Shown: positions 26,783 through 36,370, counted from the first letter of the stretch. The stretch is 64,000 nt of DNA from Streptococcus macedonicus ACA-DC 198 (GCA_000283635.1 HE613569.1:1699501-1763500), one strand, 5' to 3'. Made by a program: numbers and translations. The notes: a model not told the origin generated them from the sequence alone.

Positions 26783-28225
26783 TTAGTCTTCTTTTAATTT
26801 TGCCAACTCTTGTGCCAACAATTTAAGGGCAACTTGTGGGTTTGCTTTACCTTTTGTGGCTTTCATCAAGAATCCAGTGAAGGCTTTATCGGCATTACGT
26901 TTACCAGACTTGAAGTCAGCAACAGCAGCTTCATTGTCCTCAAAGACTTGGTGGATAATCGGAATAAGCACAGCAGGGTCAGAAATTTGAACCAAACCAG
27001 ATTTTTCAACGTATTCACGCGCAGAACCACCATTTTTAGCCAAATGAACAAAAACTTTCTTGGCAATTTTAGATGAAATAGTGCCGTCCGCAATCAAACC
27101 AATCATTTCCACCAAGTTTTCTGGTGTCAAGCCAATTTGCTCGATAGTCTTAGATTCACTGTTCAAGAATTGAGCAACTTCACCCTGTAACCAGTTAGAA
27201 ACTTGTTTAGCATCACCACCAAGCGCAACTGCACTTTCAAAGAAATCAGATGTTGCTTTCGTTGCTGTCAATTGCGCAGCATCGTAATCAGACAAGCCAA
27301 ATTGTGACACGTATTTAGCACGGCGTTCTTTTGGAAACTCAGGAAGGGTTGCACGCATTTCGTCAATCCATTCATCAGACACTTCAAAGAGTGGTAGGTC
27401 TGGTTCTGGGAAGTAACGGTAGTCAGCAGCACCTTCTTTGACACGCATAAGAATTGTGCCTTTGTTAGCTTCATCGTAACGACGTGTTTCTTGACGGATT
27501 TGACCACCAGCGCGCAAGATTTTCGCTTGACGTTCTTGTTCAAATTCAAGACCTTTACGCACATTGCTAAATGAGTTCAAGTTTTTCAACTCAGTCTTCA
27601 CACCAAATTCTTCTTGACCGTAAGGGCGAAGCGAAATGTTGGCATCCACACGCATTGACCCTTCTTCCATCTTAACGTCAGAAATACCTGTGTATTGGAT
27701 GATTTCTTTAAGGGCAGTCAAGTAAGCATAAGCTTCTTCTGGTGAACGCATGTCAGCTTCAGACACGATTTCGATCAATGGCACACCTTGGCGGTTAAGG
27801 TCAACGTATGAATAACCATCTGTACCGTGGGTATTTTTACCAGCATCTTCTTCCAAGTGGGCACGTTCAATGCGGATTTTCTTAGTTGAACCGTCTTCTA
27901 ATTCGACTTCAATCCAGCCGTTGTAACCGATTGGCTCATCAAATTGTGAGATTTGGTAGGCTTTTGGATTATCAGGGTAGAAATAGTTTTTACGGTCAAA
28001 GTGCATGTGCTGGTGAATGTCCATGTTCAAAGCTAGCGCAGCCTTGATACCAGCATCAATAACACCCTTGTTCATGACTGGAAGCACACCAGGGAATGAC
28101 CAGTCAACCACGTTGGTGTTGGTATTTGGGTCTTCACTAAAGTGGGCTGGTGTTGGTGAGAAGATTTTGGAATTGGTATTCAATTCAACGTGGACTTCAA
28201 GTCCAATGACTGTTTCAAAGTTCAT
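26783..28225 (-). CDS. gatB: Aspartyl/glutamyl-tRNA amidotransferase subunit B
   Basis: The kinase and tRNA-binding subunit of GatCAB, which converts Glu-tRNA(Gln) and, where needed, Asp-tRNA(Asn) to the amide. The start [24 protein letters not shown], the zinc/ATP region [20 protein letters not shown] and the C-terminal YqeY-like tail ([14 protein letters not shown]) are typical; length is 480 residues. Start and stop codons overlap with gatA in a TAATG arrangement, so translation is coupled. Confidence 0.97.
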   Translation of the reverse strand: MNFETVIGLEVHVELNTNSKIFSPTPAHFSEDPNTNTNVVDWSFPGVLPVMNKGVIDAGIKAALALNMDIHQHMHFDRKNYFYPDNPKAYQISQFDEPIGYNGWIEVELEDGSTKKIRIERAHLEEDAGKNTHGTDGYSYVDLNRQGVPLIEIVSEADMRSPEEAYAYLTALKEIIQYTGISDVKMEEGSMRVDANISLRPYGQEEFGVKTELKNLNSFSNVRKGLEFEQERQAKILRAGGQIRQETRRYDEANKGTILMRVKEGAADYRYFPEPDLPLFEVSDEWIDEMRATLPEFPKERRAKYVSQFGLSDYDAAQLTATKATSDFFESAVALGGDAKQVSNWLQGEVAQFLNSESKTIEQIGLTPENLVEMIGLIADGTISSKIAKKVFVHLAKNGGSAREYVEKSGLVQISDPAVLIPIIHQVFEDNEAAVADFKSGKRNADKAFTGFLMKATKGKANPQVALKLLAQELAKLKED

Positions 28226-29691
28226 TAGTTCTCACCTCCGAAAATGATAGGTTGTTGTTTATGGTAATCAGTGCTTGCTTCAAAGGCTGCTGCAGCTTGG
28301 TAGATAGTTTCTTCACTGTATTTTGGACCAATCAATTGCATACCAACTGGGAGACCTTGATCAAATCCAGCAGGAATTGAAATTCCTGGAAGCCCAGCCA
28401 AATTGACAGGAATTGTCAAAATATCTGCCAAATACATAGCAATAGGGTCATGATTAAGCGAATCCAAATCATAAGCAACACTTGGAGCAGTTGGACCTAA
28501 AATCAAATCATAATCCGCAAAGATTTTTTCAAAATCACGAATAATCAATGTACGAACTTGACCAGCTTTTTTGAAGTAAGCATCGTAATAACCTGATGAC
28601 AAGCTAAATGTACCAAGCATAATACGACGTTTCACTTCATCACCGAAACCTTCACTACGTGTATTAACGTAAATATCTTCAAGATTGTTGTAGTTTTCAG
28701 TGCGGTAACCGTAACGAATACCGTCAAAACGTTGCAAGTTTGAAGAAGCTTCTGATGAGGCAATGATATAGTAAACCGCTACGCCATATTTACTGTGTGG
28801 AAGGCTAACTTCCTCAACCGTTGCACCAAGTTTTTCAAAGTGTTTAGCCGCTTTAAGAATTGTTTCTTTCACTTCTGGGTCGATACCTTCACCAAGATAT
28901 TCTTTTGGCAAAGCAATTGTCATGCCTTTAATATCTTGACCAATTTTAGCTGTGAAATCAGCCACTTCGCGGTCAGAAGATGTTGCATCTTTAGTATCAT
29001 GACCAGCAATCACATTCAACAATTGCGCATTTTCTTTAACCGTTTGAGAAAATGGACCGATTTGGTCAAGTGAGCTACCAAATGCAATCAAACCAAAACG
29101 TGATACACGTCCGTAAGTTGGTTTCAAACCAACAACACCATTAAAGGCTGCCGGTTGGCGGATTGAACCACCAGTATCAGAACCTAGTGCCAAACGAACT
29201 TGACCTGAGGCAACAGCTGCCGCAGAACCACCAGATGATCCACCAGGAACTTTGCTATGATCCCAAGCATTTTTTGTTTTCTTAAAGTATGATGTTTCAG
29301 TTGAACCACCCATGGCAAATTCGTCCATGTTTGTTTTACCAACAACAATCATATCCTTACCGTAAAGTTTTTCAACCGCAGTTGCATCAAAAATGGGTTC
29401 ATAGTTGTAAAGCATTTTAGAGGCTGCTGTTGTTAAAATACCACGTGTTGAAATATTATCTTTGACAGCCAAAGGAATCCCTGACATCACATTATTAGCA
29501 TCAATTCCTTTCTCATCAATGGCTGATGCTTGTGCAAGAGCTGCTTCTTCAGAAACAGTGATGAAAGAATCAACAACTACTTCACGTTCTTTAATATCTT
29601 CAAGTGTTGCTTTGGTTAATTCAACCGCTGAGATTTCTTTATTGACAAGAAGATTATGCAACTCATCAATTGATTTTGTATTAAATGACAT
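28225..29691 (-). CDS. gatA: Aspartyl/glutamyl-tRNA amidotransferase subunit A
   Basis: The glutaminase subunit of GatCAB. It is an amidase-signature protein: the catalytic Ser-cisSer-Lys triad lies in KDNIS (K near 77) and [34 protein letters not shown] (nucleophile serine in DTGGSIRQP). Length 488 residues, normal. It is coupled to gatC upstream and gatB downstream by TAATG overlaps. Confidence 0.97.
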   Translation of the reverse strand: MSFNTKSIDELHNLLVNKEISAVELTKATLEDIKEREVVVDSFITVSEEAALAQASAIDEKGIDANNVMSGIPLAVKDNISTRGILTTAASKMLYNYEPIFDATAVEKLYGKDMIVVGKTNMDEFAMGGSTETSYFKKTKNAWDHSKVPGGSSGGSAAAVASGQVRLALGSDTGGSIRQPAAFNGVVGLKPTYGRVSRFGLIAFGSSLDQIGPFSQTVKENAQLLNVIAGHDTKDATSSDREVADFTAKIGQDIKGMTIALPKEYLGEGIDPEVKETILKAAKHFEKLGATVEEVSLPHSKYGVAVYYIIASSEASSNLQRFDGIRYGYRTENYNNLEDIYVNTRSEGFGDEVKRRIMLGTFSLSSGYYDAYFKKAGQVRTLIIRDFEKIFADYDLILGPTAPSVAYDLDSLNHDPIAMYLADILTIPVNLAGLPGISIPAGFDQGLPVGMQLIGPKYSEETIYQAAAAFEASTDYHKQQPIIFGGEN

Positions 29692-29993
29692 TAGGCATCT
29701 CCTCCGTCCTCTAAGATAGCAGGAACTTTAATATAGTAATTTTCAGATTCAGGCACATTTTTAAAGAGCTCATCACGGTCATCACCAGCTACTGCCACAT
29801 CTTCACGCATAACAGTCTTACGATCTGCCATTGTTGTCGTTACAGGGACGCCCTCTGTATCAACTTCATTCAAGAGTTCTACCATATCTACAATTTTAGA
29901 CAAAGTTGTCGCAAATTCTGCTGTTTCTTCTTCAGAAAAGGACAATTTTGACAAATCAGCCACATGACGAACTTCTTCTTCAGAAATTTTCAT
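29691..29993 (-). CDS. gatC: Aspartyl/glutamyl-tRNA amidotransferase subunit C
   Basis: A 100-residue scaffold subunit that stabilises GatA. The N-terminus [23 protein letters not shown] is the standard family start. It is the first gene of gatCAB, with GGAGAGATAG upstream and its own extended -10 promoter. The codY-pncA unit lies upstream, now separated by an IS element. Confidence 0.96.
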   Translation of the reverse strand: MKISEEEVRHVADLSKLSFSEEETAEFATTLSKIVDMVELLNEVDTEGVPVTTTMADRKTVMREDVAVAGDDRDELFKNVPESENYYIKVPAILEDGGDA

Positions 29994-30050
29994 CTCTATC
30001 TCTCCTTGATTAAATTAAATCGTAACCTAAATTACAATACAGTCCTTAAA

Positions 30051-30056
30051 ATTATA
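30051..30056 (-). promoter_or_regulatory. gatCAB promoter (extended -10)
   Basis: Minus strand TGGTATAAT about 60 bases before the gatC start; -35 is weak (TGTTAA at a 17-bp spacing). It shows that gatCAB does not depend on read-through from pncA. Confidence 0.65.
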
Positions 30057-30081
30057 CCATATTTTAAGCCTCTTTAACATG

Positions 30082-30106
30082 AAAAAAAGAAGTGGTCTAC
30101 CACTTC
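30082..30106 (-). terminator. Terminator of the codY-pncA unit, cut off from pncA by the IS
   Basis: GAAGTGGT pairs with ACCACTTC around CT and minus-strand T7 follows. In the uninterrupted locus it would stand about 12 bases after the pncA stop codon. The IS at 30118-31532 now separates them by 1.4 kb. Confidence 0.85.
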
Positions 30107-30117
30107 TTCCAAACTTT

Positions 30118-31532
30118 GGCTCTATAATTTCTGTAGTGGGTAAATCCACTGTAGAGATTATGGAGCCTTTTTTAGTGTAGAAAAAAAGTCCCATATGACC
30201 TATAATGAAAAGCGACTAAACTCATATTAGAAAGGGTTCATATGGAACAACTAAATCTTATCACAAATTTTCTCAGAATTAAAGACAAAAATATCACTAT
30301 CACTGATGAATATAATATGGGGACTCACTTAGAACTCCACGGTCACTTGGACTACACAGCCCCTAAATGCCCAAAATGCAAGGGACAAATGGCTAAGTAC
30401 GACTACCAGAAAACTTCTAAAATCCCCTACCTAGAAACTGCTGGCTACCCTTTGCTTATCCGTCTTCGAAAGCGTCGTTTCAAGTGTAAAGATTGCGGAA
30501 AAATGGCGGTAGCTGAAACTCCTCTTGTCAAGAAAAACCACCAAATCTCTGTCGCTGTTAACCAGAAGATCGCTCAATTACTCATCGAAAATCAAGCAAT
30601 GCAACAGATTGCACACAGGCTATCTATCTCAACATCGTCAGTTATGAGAAAGCTCAATGAGTTCAAGTTTGAAACGGATTGGAATACCCTACCCGAGGTG
30701 ATGAGCTGGGACGAGTATGCCTTCAAGAAGGGGAAAATGAGCTTCATCGCTCAAGATTTCGACTCCCTAAATGTCATCGCCATTCTCGACGGAAGAACCC
30801 AAGCAACCATCCGAAACCACTTTCTACGCTATCCTAGAAAGGTTAGAAATCGGGTCAAAGTGATTACCATGGATATGTTTAGTCCCTATTATCAACTTGC
30901 TAAACAGCTTTTTCCGAATGCAAAAATTGTACTCGATCGCTTTCATATCGTGCAACACCTTAGTCGTGCTATGAACCGTGTCCGTATTCAAATTATGAAT
31001 CAATTCGACAGAAAATCCCAGGAATACCGAGCCTTGAAACGTTACTGGAAATTGATACAACAAGATAGCCGTAAACTCAGCGATAAACGATTTTATCGTC
31101 CTATGTTTCGAATGCATTTGACTAACAAGGAAATCCTAGAAAAACTCCTATCCTACTCAGATGAACTACGACAGCACTATGAACTCTATCAGCTTCTCTT
31201 ATATCATTTCCAAGAGAAAAACTCAGATCATTTCTTTGACCTCATCGAACAGGAAATAGCCACTGTTAATCCTATTTTCCAGACGGTATTTAAGACATTT
31301 TTAAAGGATAAGGACAAGGTTTTAAACGCCATGGAATTGCCTTATTCCAACGCCAAACTGGAAGCTACCAATAATCTCATCAAAGTCATTAAGAGAAATG
31401 CCTTTGGTTTCAGGAACTTTGAAAACTTTAAAAAACGGATTTTGATTGCTTTGAACATAAAGAAAGAGAGAGCGAAGTTCGTCCTCTCTAGGTGTTAGCT
31501 TTTCATCTACCCACTACAGTTGACAAAGAGCC
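30118..31532 (+). mobile_element. ISL3-family insertion sequence, complete, with 8-bp target duplication
   Basis: The element is 1415 bp. Its ends are inverted repeats: both start GGCTCT and share CTGTAGTGGGTA about 13 bases in. The direct repeat CAAACTTT flanks it at 30110-30117 and 31533-31540; 8 bp is the ISL3 norm. One intact transposase gene fills it. The perfect target duplication and intact gene point to a recent insertion. Relationship to IS1167/IS1193-like elements is likely but not proven here. Confidence 0.93.
30242..31498 (+). CDS. ISL3 family transposase
   Basis: A 418-residue transposase. It has the N-terminal zinc ribbon (CPKCKGQ near residue 42, CKDCGK near 90), a helix-turn-helix (IAHRLSISTSSVMRKLNEF), and the DDE domain with D in SWDEYAFKKG, D in ITMDMFSPYYQ with DRFHIVQHLSRAMNRVR next to it, and E in SNAKLEATNNLIKVIKR. 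The frame is intact. It lies in the element's centre, on the strand opposite to the pncA/codY unit, and its start is preceded by AGAAAGGG. Confidence 0.95.
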   Translation: MEQLNLITNFLRIKDKNITITDEYNMGTHLELHGHLDYTAPKCPKCKGQMAKYDYQKTSKIPYLETAGYPLLIRLRKRRFKCKDCGKMAVAETPLVKKNHQISVAVNQKIAQLLIENQAMQQIAHRLSISTSSVMRKLNEFKFETDWNTLPEVMSWDEYAFKKGKMSFIAQDFDSLNVIAILDGRTQATIRNHFLRYPRKVRNRVKVITMDMFSPYYQLAKQLFPNAKIVLDRFHIVQHLSRAMNRVRIQIMNQFDRKSQEYRALKRYWKLIQQDSRKLSDKRFYRPMFRMHLTNKEILEKLLSYSDELRQHYELYQLLLYHFQEKNSDHFFDLIEQEIATVNPIFQTVFKTFLKDKDKVLNAMELPYSNAKLEATNNLIKVIKRNAFGFRNFENFKKRILIALNIKKERAKFVLSRC

Positions 31533-31539
31533 CAAACTT

Positions 31540-32088
31540 TTAAACAATCCTTGCACCTAAGACATTTTTTAAATGATTTAGTGCAAACTGATGATTTTCC
31601 TCTGTTAAGCTCGCGACTGCTTCCGCAGGAATTTCAACATCATATCCTAAATTGTAAGCATCGATAGCTGTATGAAGGACACAAATATCCGTCAAAACGC
31701 CTGTCAATACAACAGTTGTCACACGACGTTCACGCAATCGAATATCCAAATCCGTCCCTGAAAAGGCTGAATAATGACGTTTATCCAACCAAAAGACTTT
31801 GCTATCTTCCTTGATTTCTGTATATAAATCAGCTAACTGACCATATAAATCACGACCACTTGTTCCCTTGATATTATGAGGTGGGAACAATTTTGTCTCT
31901 GGATGAAAATCATCCCCCTCATCATGACCGTCAATAGCAAAGAAGATATAATTCCCCGCTTCATAGGCTTCTTTGGTGACACGCGTAATAGCTTCTTCAA
32001 TAGCTTGTGCTGACTTTCCAGCCGTTAACTTACCATCATCTGCTACAAAATCATAGGTATAGTCAATTGAAATAAGAGCTTTTTTCAT
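31540..32088 (-). CDS. pncA: Nicotinamidase / isochorismatase family cysteine hydrolase (PncA)
   Basis: A 182-residue hydrolase that deamidates nicotinamide to nicotinate for NAD salvage. The triad is D9 (ALISIDYTYDF), K103 (LDKRHYSAF) and C136 (GVLTDICVLHT), and the metal-binding DGHDEGDDFHPE follows the family. It starts just after codY. A 25-base tandem duplication at this junction carries codY's stop and a second, out-of-frame ATG; I place the pncA start at 32088, with AAAGG upstream in the duplicated codY tail. An IS inserted directly at its stop codon, with the first base of the target copy being part of it. Nicotinamidase is the best guess; other isochorismatase-like amidases are possible. 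Confidence 0.88.
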   Translation of the reverse strand: MKKALISIDYTYDFVADDGKLTAGKSAQAIEEAITRVTKEAYEAGNYIFFAIDGHDEGDDFHPETKLFPPHNIKGTSGRDLYGQLADLYTEIKEDSKVFWLDKRHYSAFSGTDLDIRLRERRVTTVVLTGVLTDICVLHTAIDAYNLGYDVEIPAEAVASLTEENHQFALNHLKNVLGARIV

Positions 32089-32128
32089 TAATCATATGCC
32101 TTTCTTTTTTCATTAATCATATGCCTTT
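32080..32128 (-). repeat. 25-bp tandem duplication across the codY/pncA junction
   Basis: A 24-base sequence (starting TTTTTTCATTAATC on the plus strand) occurs at 32080-32103 and 32105-32128, one base apart. It includes the codY stop and the pncA start codon, so both are duplicated. The earlier copy's ATG is out of frame with pncA. Confidence 0.9.
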
Positions 32129-32898
32129 AATTTATCGAAGATACCTTCATTGATGACTTTAAGGTAAGTTCCTTTCATACCCAATGAACGACTTTCGATA
32201 ATCCCCGCAGATTCCAATTTACGTAGGGCATTAACAATAACTGAACGTGTGATACCAATGCGGTCAGCAATAACTGATGCAGTTAAGCGACCTTCTGTAC
32301 CGTCTAATTCACCCAAAATAGCTGATACAGCTTTCATTTCTGAGTAAGATAGCGTGTTAATAGCCATATTAACAGCTGTTTGTTTACGAATGGTTTCTTC
32401 AAGATTTTCAGTTTGAAGATTAAGTAATTGGATACCAACTACTGTTGAGGCAATTTCAACAAGAATCAAATCATCTTCTAAAAACTCTTTATCATTACGC
32501 CAAATGATAAGAGAACCTAGACGCATACCTCCACCATAAATTGGTGCAATAGTTGTCAAGCCATCAGGATAGATGTCTTTTGATTCTACTGGGAAAATAG
32601 TCAATTCATTATCCACAGACAAGTTTGCCTCTGTGTCGTAAACACGACTAGCCGCTTTAACGTAGCTTTCCGGAAATTGTTTGGCATCAAAGAATTCCTC
32701 TACGCGGTCAGTATTTGTTTTATACTTCATTGCATAACCAAGAAGGTTACCTCCTCCGTTGATGATGCAAACGTTACAATCAATGATATCAGCTAATTGA
32801 TCAGCCATTGTATTATATGGCAATTCAGTGTCTAAGCTGTCAACAGAGCGTTGCAAAATTGATGTAATCTTTCGTGTTTTTTCTAATAAATTCGACAT
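32113..32898 (-). CDS. codY: GTP- and branched-chain amino acid-sensing global repressor CodY
   Basis: A 261-residue global regulator that represses amino-acid uptake and biosynthesis when isoleucine, leucine and valine (and in Bacillus GTP) are abundant. The N-terminal GAF ligand domain spans residues 1-155, and the C-terminal winged helix reads [42 protein letters not shown]. It starts [18 protein letters not shown], with AAAGGAAG upstream; that ribosome site abuts the last copy of a 9-base repeat array that fills the leader. A CodY box overlaps its promoter, consistent with autorepression. Confidence 0.97.
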   Translation of the reverse strand: MSNLLEKTRKITSILQRSVDSLDTELPYNTMADQLADIIDCNVCIINGGGNLLGYAMKYKTNTDRVEEFFDAKQFPESYVKAASRVYDTEANLSVDNELTIFPVESKDIYPDGLTTIAPIYGGGMRLGSLIIWRNDKEFLEDDLILVEIASTVVGIQLLNLQTENLEETIRKQTAVNMAINTLSYSEMKAVSAILGELDGTEGRLTASVIADRIGITRSVIVNALRKLESAGIIESRSLGMKGTYLKVINEGIFDKLKAYD

Positions 32899-32909
32899 TT
32901 TCTACTTCC

Positions 32910-33080
32910 TTTGCGTTATTTGCGTTATTTGCATTATTTGCATTATTTGCATTATTTGCGTTATTTGCGTTATTTGCGTTATTTGCGTTATTTGCGTTAT
33001 TTGCGTTATTTGCGTTATTTGCGTTATTTGCGTTATTTGCGTTATTTGCGTTATTTGCGTTATTTGCGTTATTTGCGTTA
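32910..33080 (-). repeat. 19-copy 9-bp tandem repeat in the codY leader
   Basis: Exactly 171 bases of TTTGCGTTA on the plus strand (TAACGCAAA in mRNA sense), 19 units without a gap. Units 3, 4 and 5 (32928-32954) read TTTGCATTA; all others are identical. The array begins five bases after the -10 element of codY and ends against the ribosome site, so most of the 5' leader of codY is made of it. Because the unit is a multiple of three, two of three frames on each strand stay open, giving artificial ORFs. Confidence 0.97.
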
Positions 33081-33082
33081 CA

Positions 33083-33111
33083 ATTATATCAAAGGAATCC
33101 TTATTTTGCAA
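33083..33111 (-). promoter_or_regulatory. codY promoter
   Basis: Minus strand TTGCAA (33111-33106), 17-bp spacer, TATAAT (33088-33083). Transcription would start about seven bases on, at the edge of the repeat array. Confidence 0.8.
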
Positions 33112-33113
33112 AC

Positions 33114-33128
33114 AATTATCTGAAAATT
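33114..33128. promoter_or_regulatory. CodY box upstream of codY
   Basis: Minus strand AATTTTCAGATAATT matches the CodY consensus AATTTTCWGAAAATT with one mismatch. It lies directly upstream of the -35 element of codY. Confidence 0.82.
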
Positions 33129-33181
33129 ACTTTATTTTATGACATTTTTGTAAACGCATTCTTTTTAAGCAAATTTTAACC

Positions 33182-33214
33182 AAAAAAAGCATCAAAATGT
33201 TCGGATTTTGCGCT
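33182..33214 (-). terminator. Terminator of the aminotransferase gene
   Basis: Minus strand AGC-g-CAAAAT pairs with ATTTTG-at-GCT and is followed by seven T. It lies 50 bp after the aminotransferase stop at 33264 and so separates that gene from codY. Confidence 0.75.
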
Positions 33215-33263
33215 TGATTTTTTAATCAAACTGTAAATTTCCAACATTTTAATAGCTTTTTCT

Positions 33264-34478
33264 TTAGCGTCGATATTGATTTAATACTCGTGTTAATTTT
33301 TCTTGAACTTTTGCCAATTCTTCCACGCGTGGTAGATAAACGATACGGAAGTGGTCTGGCTCATTCCAGTTGAATCCTTTACCCGGAACCAACATGACTT
33401 TTTCTTGTTTCAATAATTCCAAACAGAATTGTTCGTCATCATCAATCCGATACATTTCACGGTCGATTTTAGGGAAAATGTAAAGTCCTGCGTCTGGTTT
33501 CACAGCTGAAAGCCCTGGAACTTCATTGATAGCTTTATAGATAAAGTTACGTTGTTCATAGATTCGACCACCAGGAATTAACAATTCATCAACTGATTGG
33601 TAGCCACCAAGTGATGTTTGAACAACATGTTGACCTAAAACATTGGCGCAAAGACGCATGTTTGCCAACATATTAAGTCCTTCAATGTAGCCTTTAACAT
33701 TATTTTTAGGACCTGATAAGACCATCCAACCAACACGGAAACCGCAGATTCGGTGAGATTTTGATAAACCATTCATTGACACACAGAAAACATCTGGTGC
33801 TAAGCTAGCAATTGCTGTATGTTTTTTACCGTCCATTACCAAGCGATCATAGATTTCATCAGCAAAGATAATCAAATCATTTTGACGAGCAATTTCAACA
33901 ATTTCTTTAAGAAGCTCATCAGGGTATAAAGCGCCTGTTGGGTTATTAGGGTTAATCACAACAATCGCTTTTGTGTTAGAAGTGATTTTTGATTTGATAT
34001 CATCAATATCAGGATACCAGTTAGCTTTTTCATCACAAAAATAATGAACAGCATTACCGCCCGCCAAGCTAACACAAGCTGTCCACAATGGATAATCAGG
34101 CATTGGCACCAAGACTTCATCGCCATCATCAAGAAGCGCCTGAAGAGACATTGAAATCAATTCAGATACACCATTTCCTAGATAAATATCATCAATATCT
34201 ATATGTGGGAACCCTTTTAGCTGACAATATTGCATAATTGCCTTACGCGCAGAAAAAATCCCTTTACTATCTGAATAAGCTTCACTATTGCGGGCATTAG
34301 CAATCAAGTCTCGAATGACTTCGTCTGGTGCTGTAAAGCCGAATTCAGCTGGGTTACCAGTATTAAGACGCAAGATTTTTTCACCGTTGGCAATCATACG
34401 ATTGGCTTCGTCAAGAATGGGACCACGGATATCGTAAGCAACGTGTTCCAGCTTTGAAGATTTATCAAATGTTTTCAT
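33264..34478 (-). CDS. Pyridoxal-phosphate aminotransferase, class I/II (alanine/aspartate type)
   Basis: A 404-residue enzyme that moves amino groups between an amino acid and a keto acid. The PLP-binding features are visible: NPNNPTGALYPDEL, FADEIYDRL, and the Schiff-base lysine in NGLSKSHRICGFRVGW. The start at 34478 (MKTFDKSSKLEHVAYDIRGP) has GAGG upstream. The AlaT/YugH-like type beside codY is a streptococcal pattern; alanine transaminase is plausible but not shown. Confidence 0.88.
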   Translation of the reverse strand: MKTFDKSSKLEHVAYDIRGPILDEANRMIANGEKILRLNTGNPAEFGFTAPDEVIRDLIANARNSEAYSDSKGIFSARKAIMQYCQLKGFPHIDIDDIYLGNGVSELISMSLQALLDDGDEVLVPMPDYPLWTACVSLAGGNAVHYFCDEKANWYPDIDDIKSKITSNTKAIVVINPNNPTGALYPDELLKEIVEIARQNDLIIFADEIYDRLVMDGKKHTAIASLAPDVFCVSMNGLSKSHRICGFRVGWMVLSGPKNNVKGYIEGLNMLANMRLCANVLGQHVVQTSLGGYQSVDELLIPGGRIYEQRNFIYKAINEVPGLSAVKPDAGLYIFPKIDREMYRIDDDEQFCLELLKQEKVMLVPGKGFNWNEPDHFRIVYLPRVEELAKVQEKLTRVLNQYRR

Positions 34479-34514
34479 AGATTTCACCTCGTTTTAGATA
34501 TTATAAACTTTCCC

Positions 34515-36281
34515 TTACAAATTTTCAATCCAAGAAAGGTTAGTTAGACGCAAAAAATAGTCAAGATAGCTATTATCATTTGCTAAATACTCCTCAATAT
34601 CACTCACTAGGTCTGGATAATCGGTAATAATCCCATCTGTACTGGTTTTGACGTACTTTTCAATATCATCAGTTGAATTAATCGTCCAAACGTAAATTTT
34701 CTTACCATTTTTATGTGCTGTACGTGCTAAGAGCTCATTATATGAGAAGTCCTCAATCGCATAAAAATCCACTTTCTGACTGGTAAAATTTCCAATTTGC
34801 AAAGAAATGGTATAACCTGTCTTGATTGTTGGGTCAAGTTTTTCAACCGTTTCAATTGTCTTTAGGTCCGCAGACATGATCATATAAGATTTCTCAACAC
34901 CCAGCTCTTTCATTTTATCAACAAACAATTGTTCATAATTTGCAGGCTCATTGCCTGTTGGTTTTAACTCGACTAACAATTTAATACCGAGTTGCTTTGC
35001 CTTAGCGACGTAATCCTTAAAAGAAACAATTTGTGATTGATGACCATTTTGACTTGTTTTCAAACCAACAACGTCTTTGGCGTTAGATTGCGAAATCATG
35101 ATATCCTTACCTGTTAAGCGTTTGAGATTATTATCATGGCTAACGATAAATTGCTGGTCTTTTGATAAAATAATATCCATTTCAGCATAGTCAGCGCCAG
35201 CATTTGCCGCACCTTCCAAAGCTTCCAGAGAATTTTCAACCCCTTGCGAAACCATTCCCCTATGTGCAATCACTTCTAAGTGCTCCACAGGTTCGCCAGA
35301 CACTTTCAAAACATTGTATATATAATTAATACCACCAATGACCAAAATAAGTCCAGTCAAAGCTAACAAACGATGACGTCTTTTTCCTTGATTATCAGGT
35401 GCTAAAGTGGTACTGCTATTTTCTGTCACTTGTAATAAGTAGGAAATCGATGCTAATTTGAACAGCAGTCGCCCTGCAAACAATACTCCCCAAACAAAGG
35501 ATAAGAATAAAGTTTCAACCCAAAACGATTTATCTGCGCCATCAACCAAAGCCGCTAAACTGATGCCAAGAAAACTAAACGCAGCAACAACAGCTATAAC
35601 ACTAATCAGAACAATAGCAAGCCCAAATAATTTTAAAATTTTCTTACCACGTGTTAGTTGCCAAGATGTTGCCATATTACGCCCAAAACGTTCACCTTTT
35701 CCAGTCACCGTCAAGGGCAAGGTGTATAAAAATCGAAGATTTAGGTAGCCTAAAACAAGGTAAAGCACATAATAGAGTAGTTTTCCATTCGTCGTTTTCA
35801 AAAGCTCACCTGAGATAAATTTCGGAATATAGAGATTTTCTAACAAAGCTGATGAAAACATCACATTCAAAAACGGAATTGTCAAAACAAGATAAACCAA
35901 AAAGGCTAAGAAATGCCAACCTGAAATGGCTTTAAAAAAGTAAATTTTATCTTCTTTTAACCGCGTCCAAGTTAACCGTAGTTTTGCTTCCTTATGCCGA
36001 ATAATTTCAACGAGAAGCGAAAATTCTAGGTAAACTAAAAAAGCTAGCAAAAAAAGATAAATCACCAAAACACTTAATGTTAACGGATTGGTCAAAAATG
36101 AAAAGATATTGTCGATTGTCATTCCTGGAATATCAGAACCAACCAAAACAAGCCTAATTAACAGTGACAAGACATAAGCCCCAACTATCGTGATTAGGAG
36201 TTGTAAAATCGTTGCTCGTAAAATGTATGTGTATTTATGACGATACAAATCTTTTAAAACAGCTACCATATCTTTTCTCAT
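34515..36281 (-). CDS. Membrane-anchored glycerophosphoryl diester phosphodiesterase
   Basis: A 588-residue two-part protein. The first 320 residues form a membrane domain with seven to eight hydrophobic segments (GDPD-associated membrane domain). From about residue 333 a GDPD domain follows, with the catalytic HRG in EVIAHRGMVSQGVENSLEAL and YAEMDIILSKDQQFIVSHDNNL (metal-binding E/D and catalytic H). It cleaves glycerophosphodiesters to glycerol-3-phosphate and an alcohol, probably outside the membrane and perhaps from lipoteichoic acid or phospholipid fragments. It lies 27 bases downstream of the next gene's region with no obvious operon partner. Confidence 0.9.
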   Translation of the reverse strand: MRKDMVAVLKDLYRHKYTYILRATILQLLITIVGAYVLSLLIRLVLVGSDIPGMTIDNIFSFLTNPLTLSVLVIYLFLLAFLVYLEFSLLVEIIRHKEAKLRLTWTRLKEDKIYFFKAISGWHFLAFLVYLVLTIPFLNVMFSSALLENLYIPKFISGELLKTTNGKLLYYVLYLVLGYLNLRFLYTLPLTVTGKGERFGRNMATSWQLTRGKKILKLFGLAIVLISVIAVVAAFSFLGISLAALVDGADKSFWVETLFLSFVWGVLFAGRLLFKLASISYLLQVTENSSTTLAPDNQGKRRHRLLALTGLILVIGGINYIYNVLKVSGEPVEHLEVIAHRGMVSQGVENSLEALEGAANAGADYAEMDIILSKDQQFIVSHDNNLKRLTGKDIMISQSNAKDVVGLKTSQNGHQSQIVSFKDYVAKAKQLGIKLLVELKPTGNEPANYEQLFVDKMKELGVEKSYMIMSADLKTIETVEKLDPTIKTGYTISLQIGNFTSQKVDFYAIEDFSYNELLARTAHKNGKKIYVWTINSTDDIEKYVKTSTDGIITDYPDLVSDIEEYLANDNSYLDYFLRLTNLSWIENL

Positions 36282-36332
36282 TACTTTTTCCCTCGCTTTT
36301 TCTATTATAGTAAAAAATATTCAAAAAAATAC

Positions 36333-36370
36333 TTCAAACGCTTTCATTTTTTGTATAAACAGAGTATAAT
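36333..36370 (+). promoter_or_regulatory. Probable uspA promoter with overlapping cre site
   Basis: TATAAT at 36365-36370. A cre-like sequence lies at 36333-36346; read on the minus strand it is TGAAAGCGTTTGAA, one mismatch from TGWAANCGNTWNCA. It covers the -35 region, which would suit CcpA repression. The resulting leader is about 230 bases. Confidence 0.55.

Noticed and set aside
32910-33080. CRISPR-like array
   Set aside because: The repeat unit is 9 bp with no spacers and no cas genes nearby; it is a simple tandem repeat.
32828-33179. Several ORFs of about 70-104 codons encoding ICVICV, ALFALF, YLRYLR or TQITQI repeats
   Set aside because: They are artefacts of the 9-bp repeat, which keeps two of three frames open on each strand. 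Their starts lie outside the transcript or in the promoter, and they have no ribosome sites.
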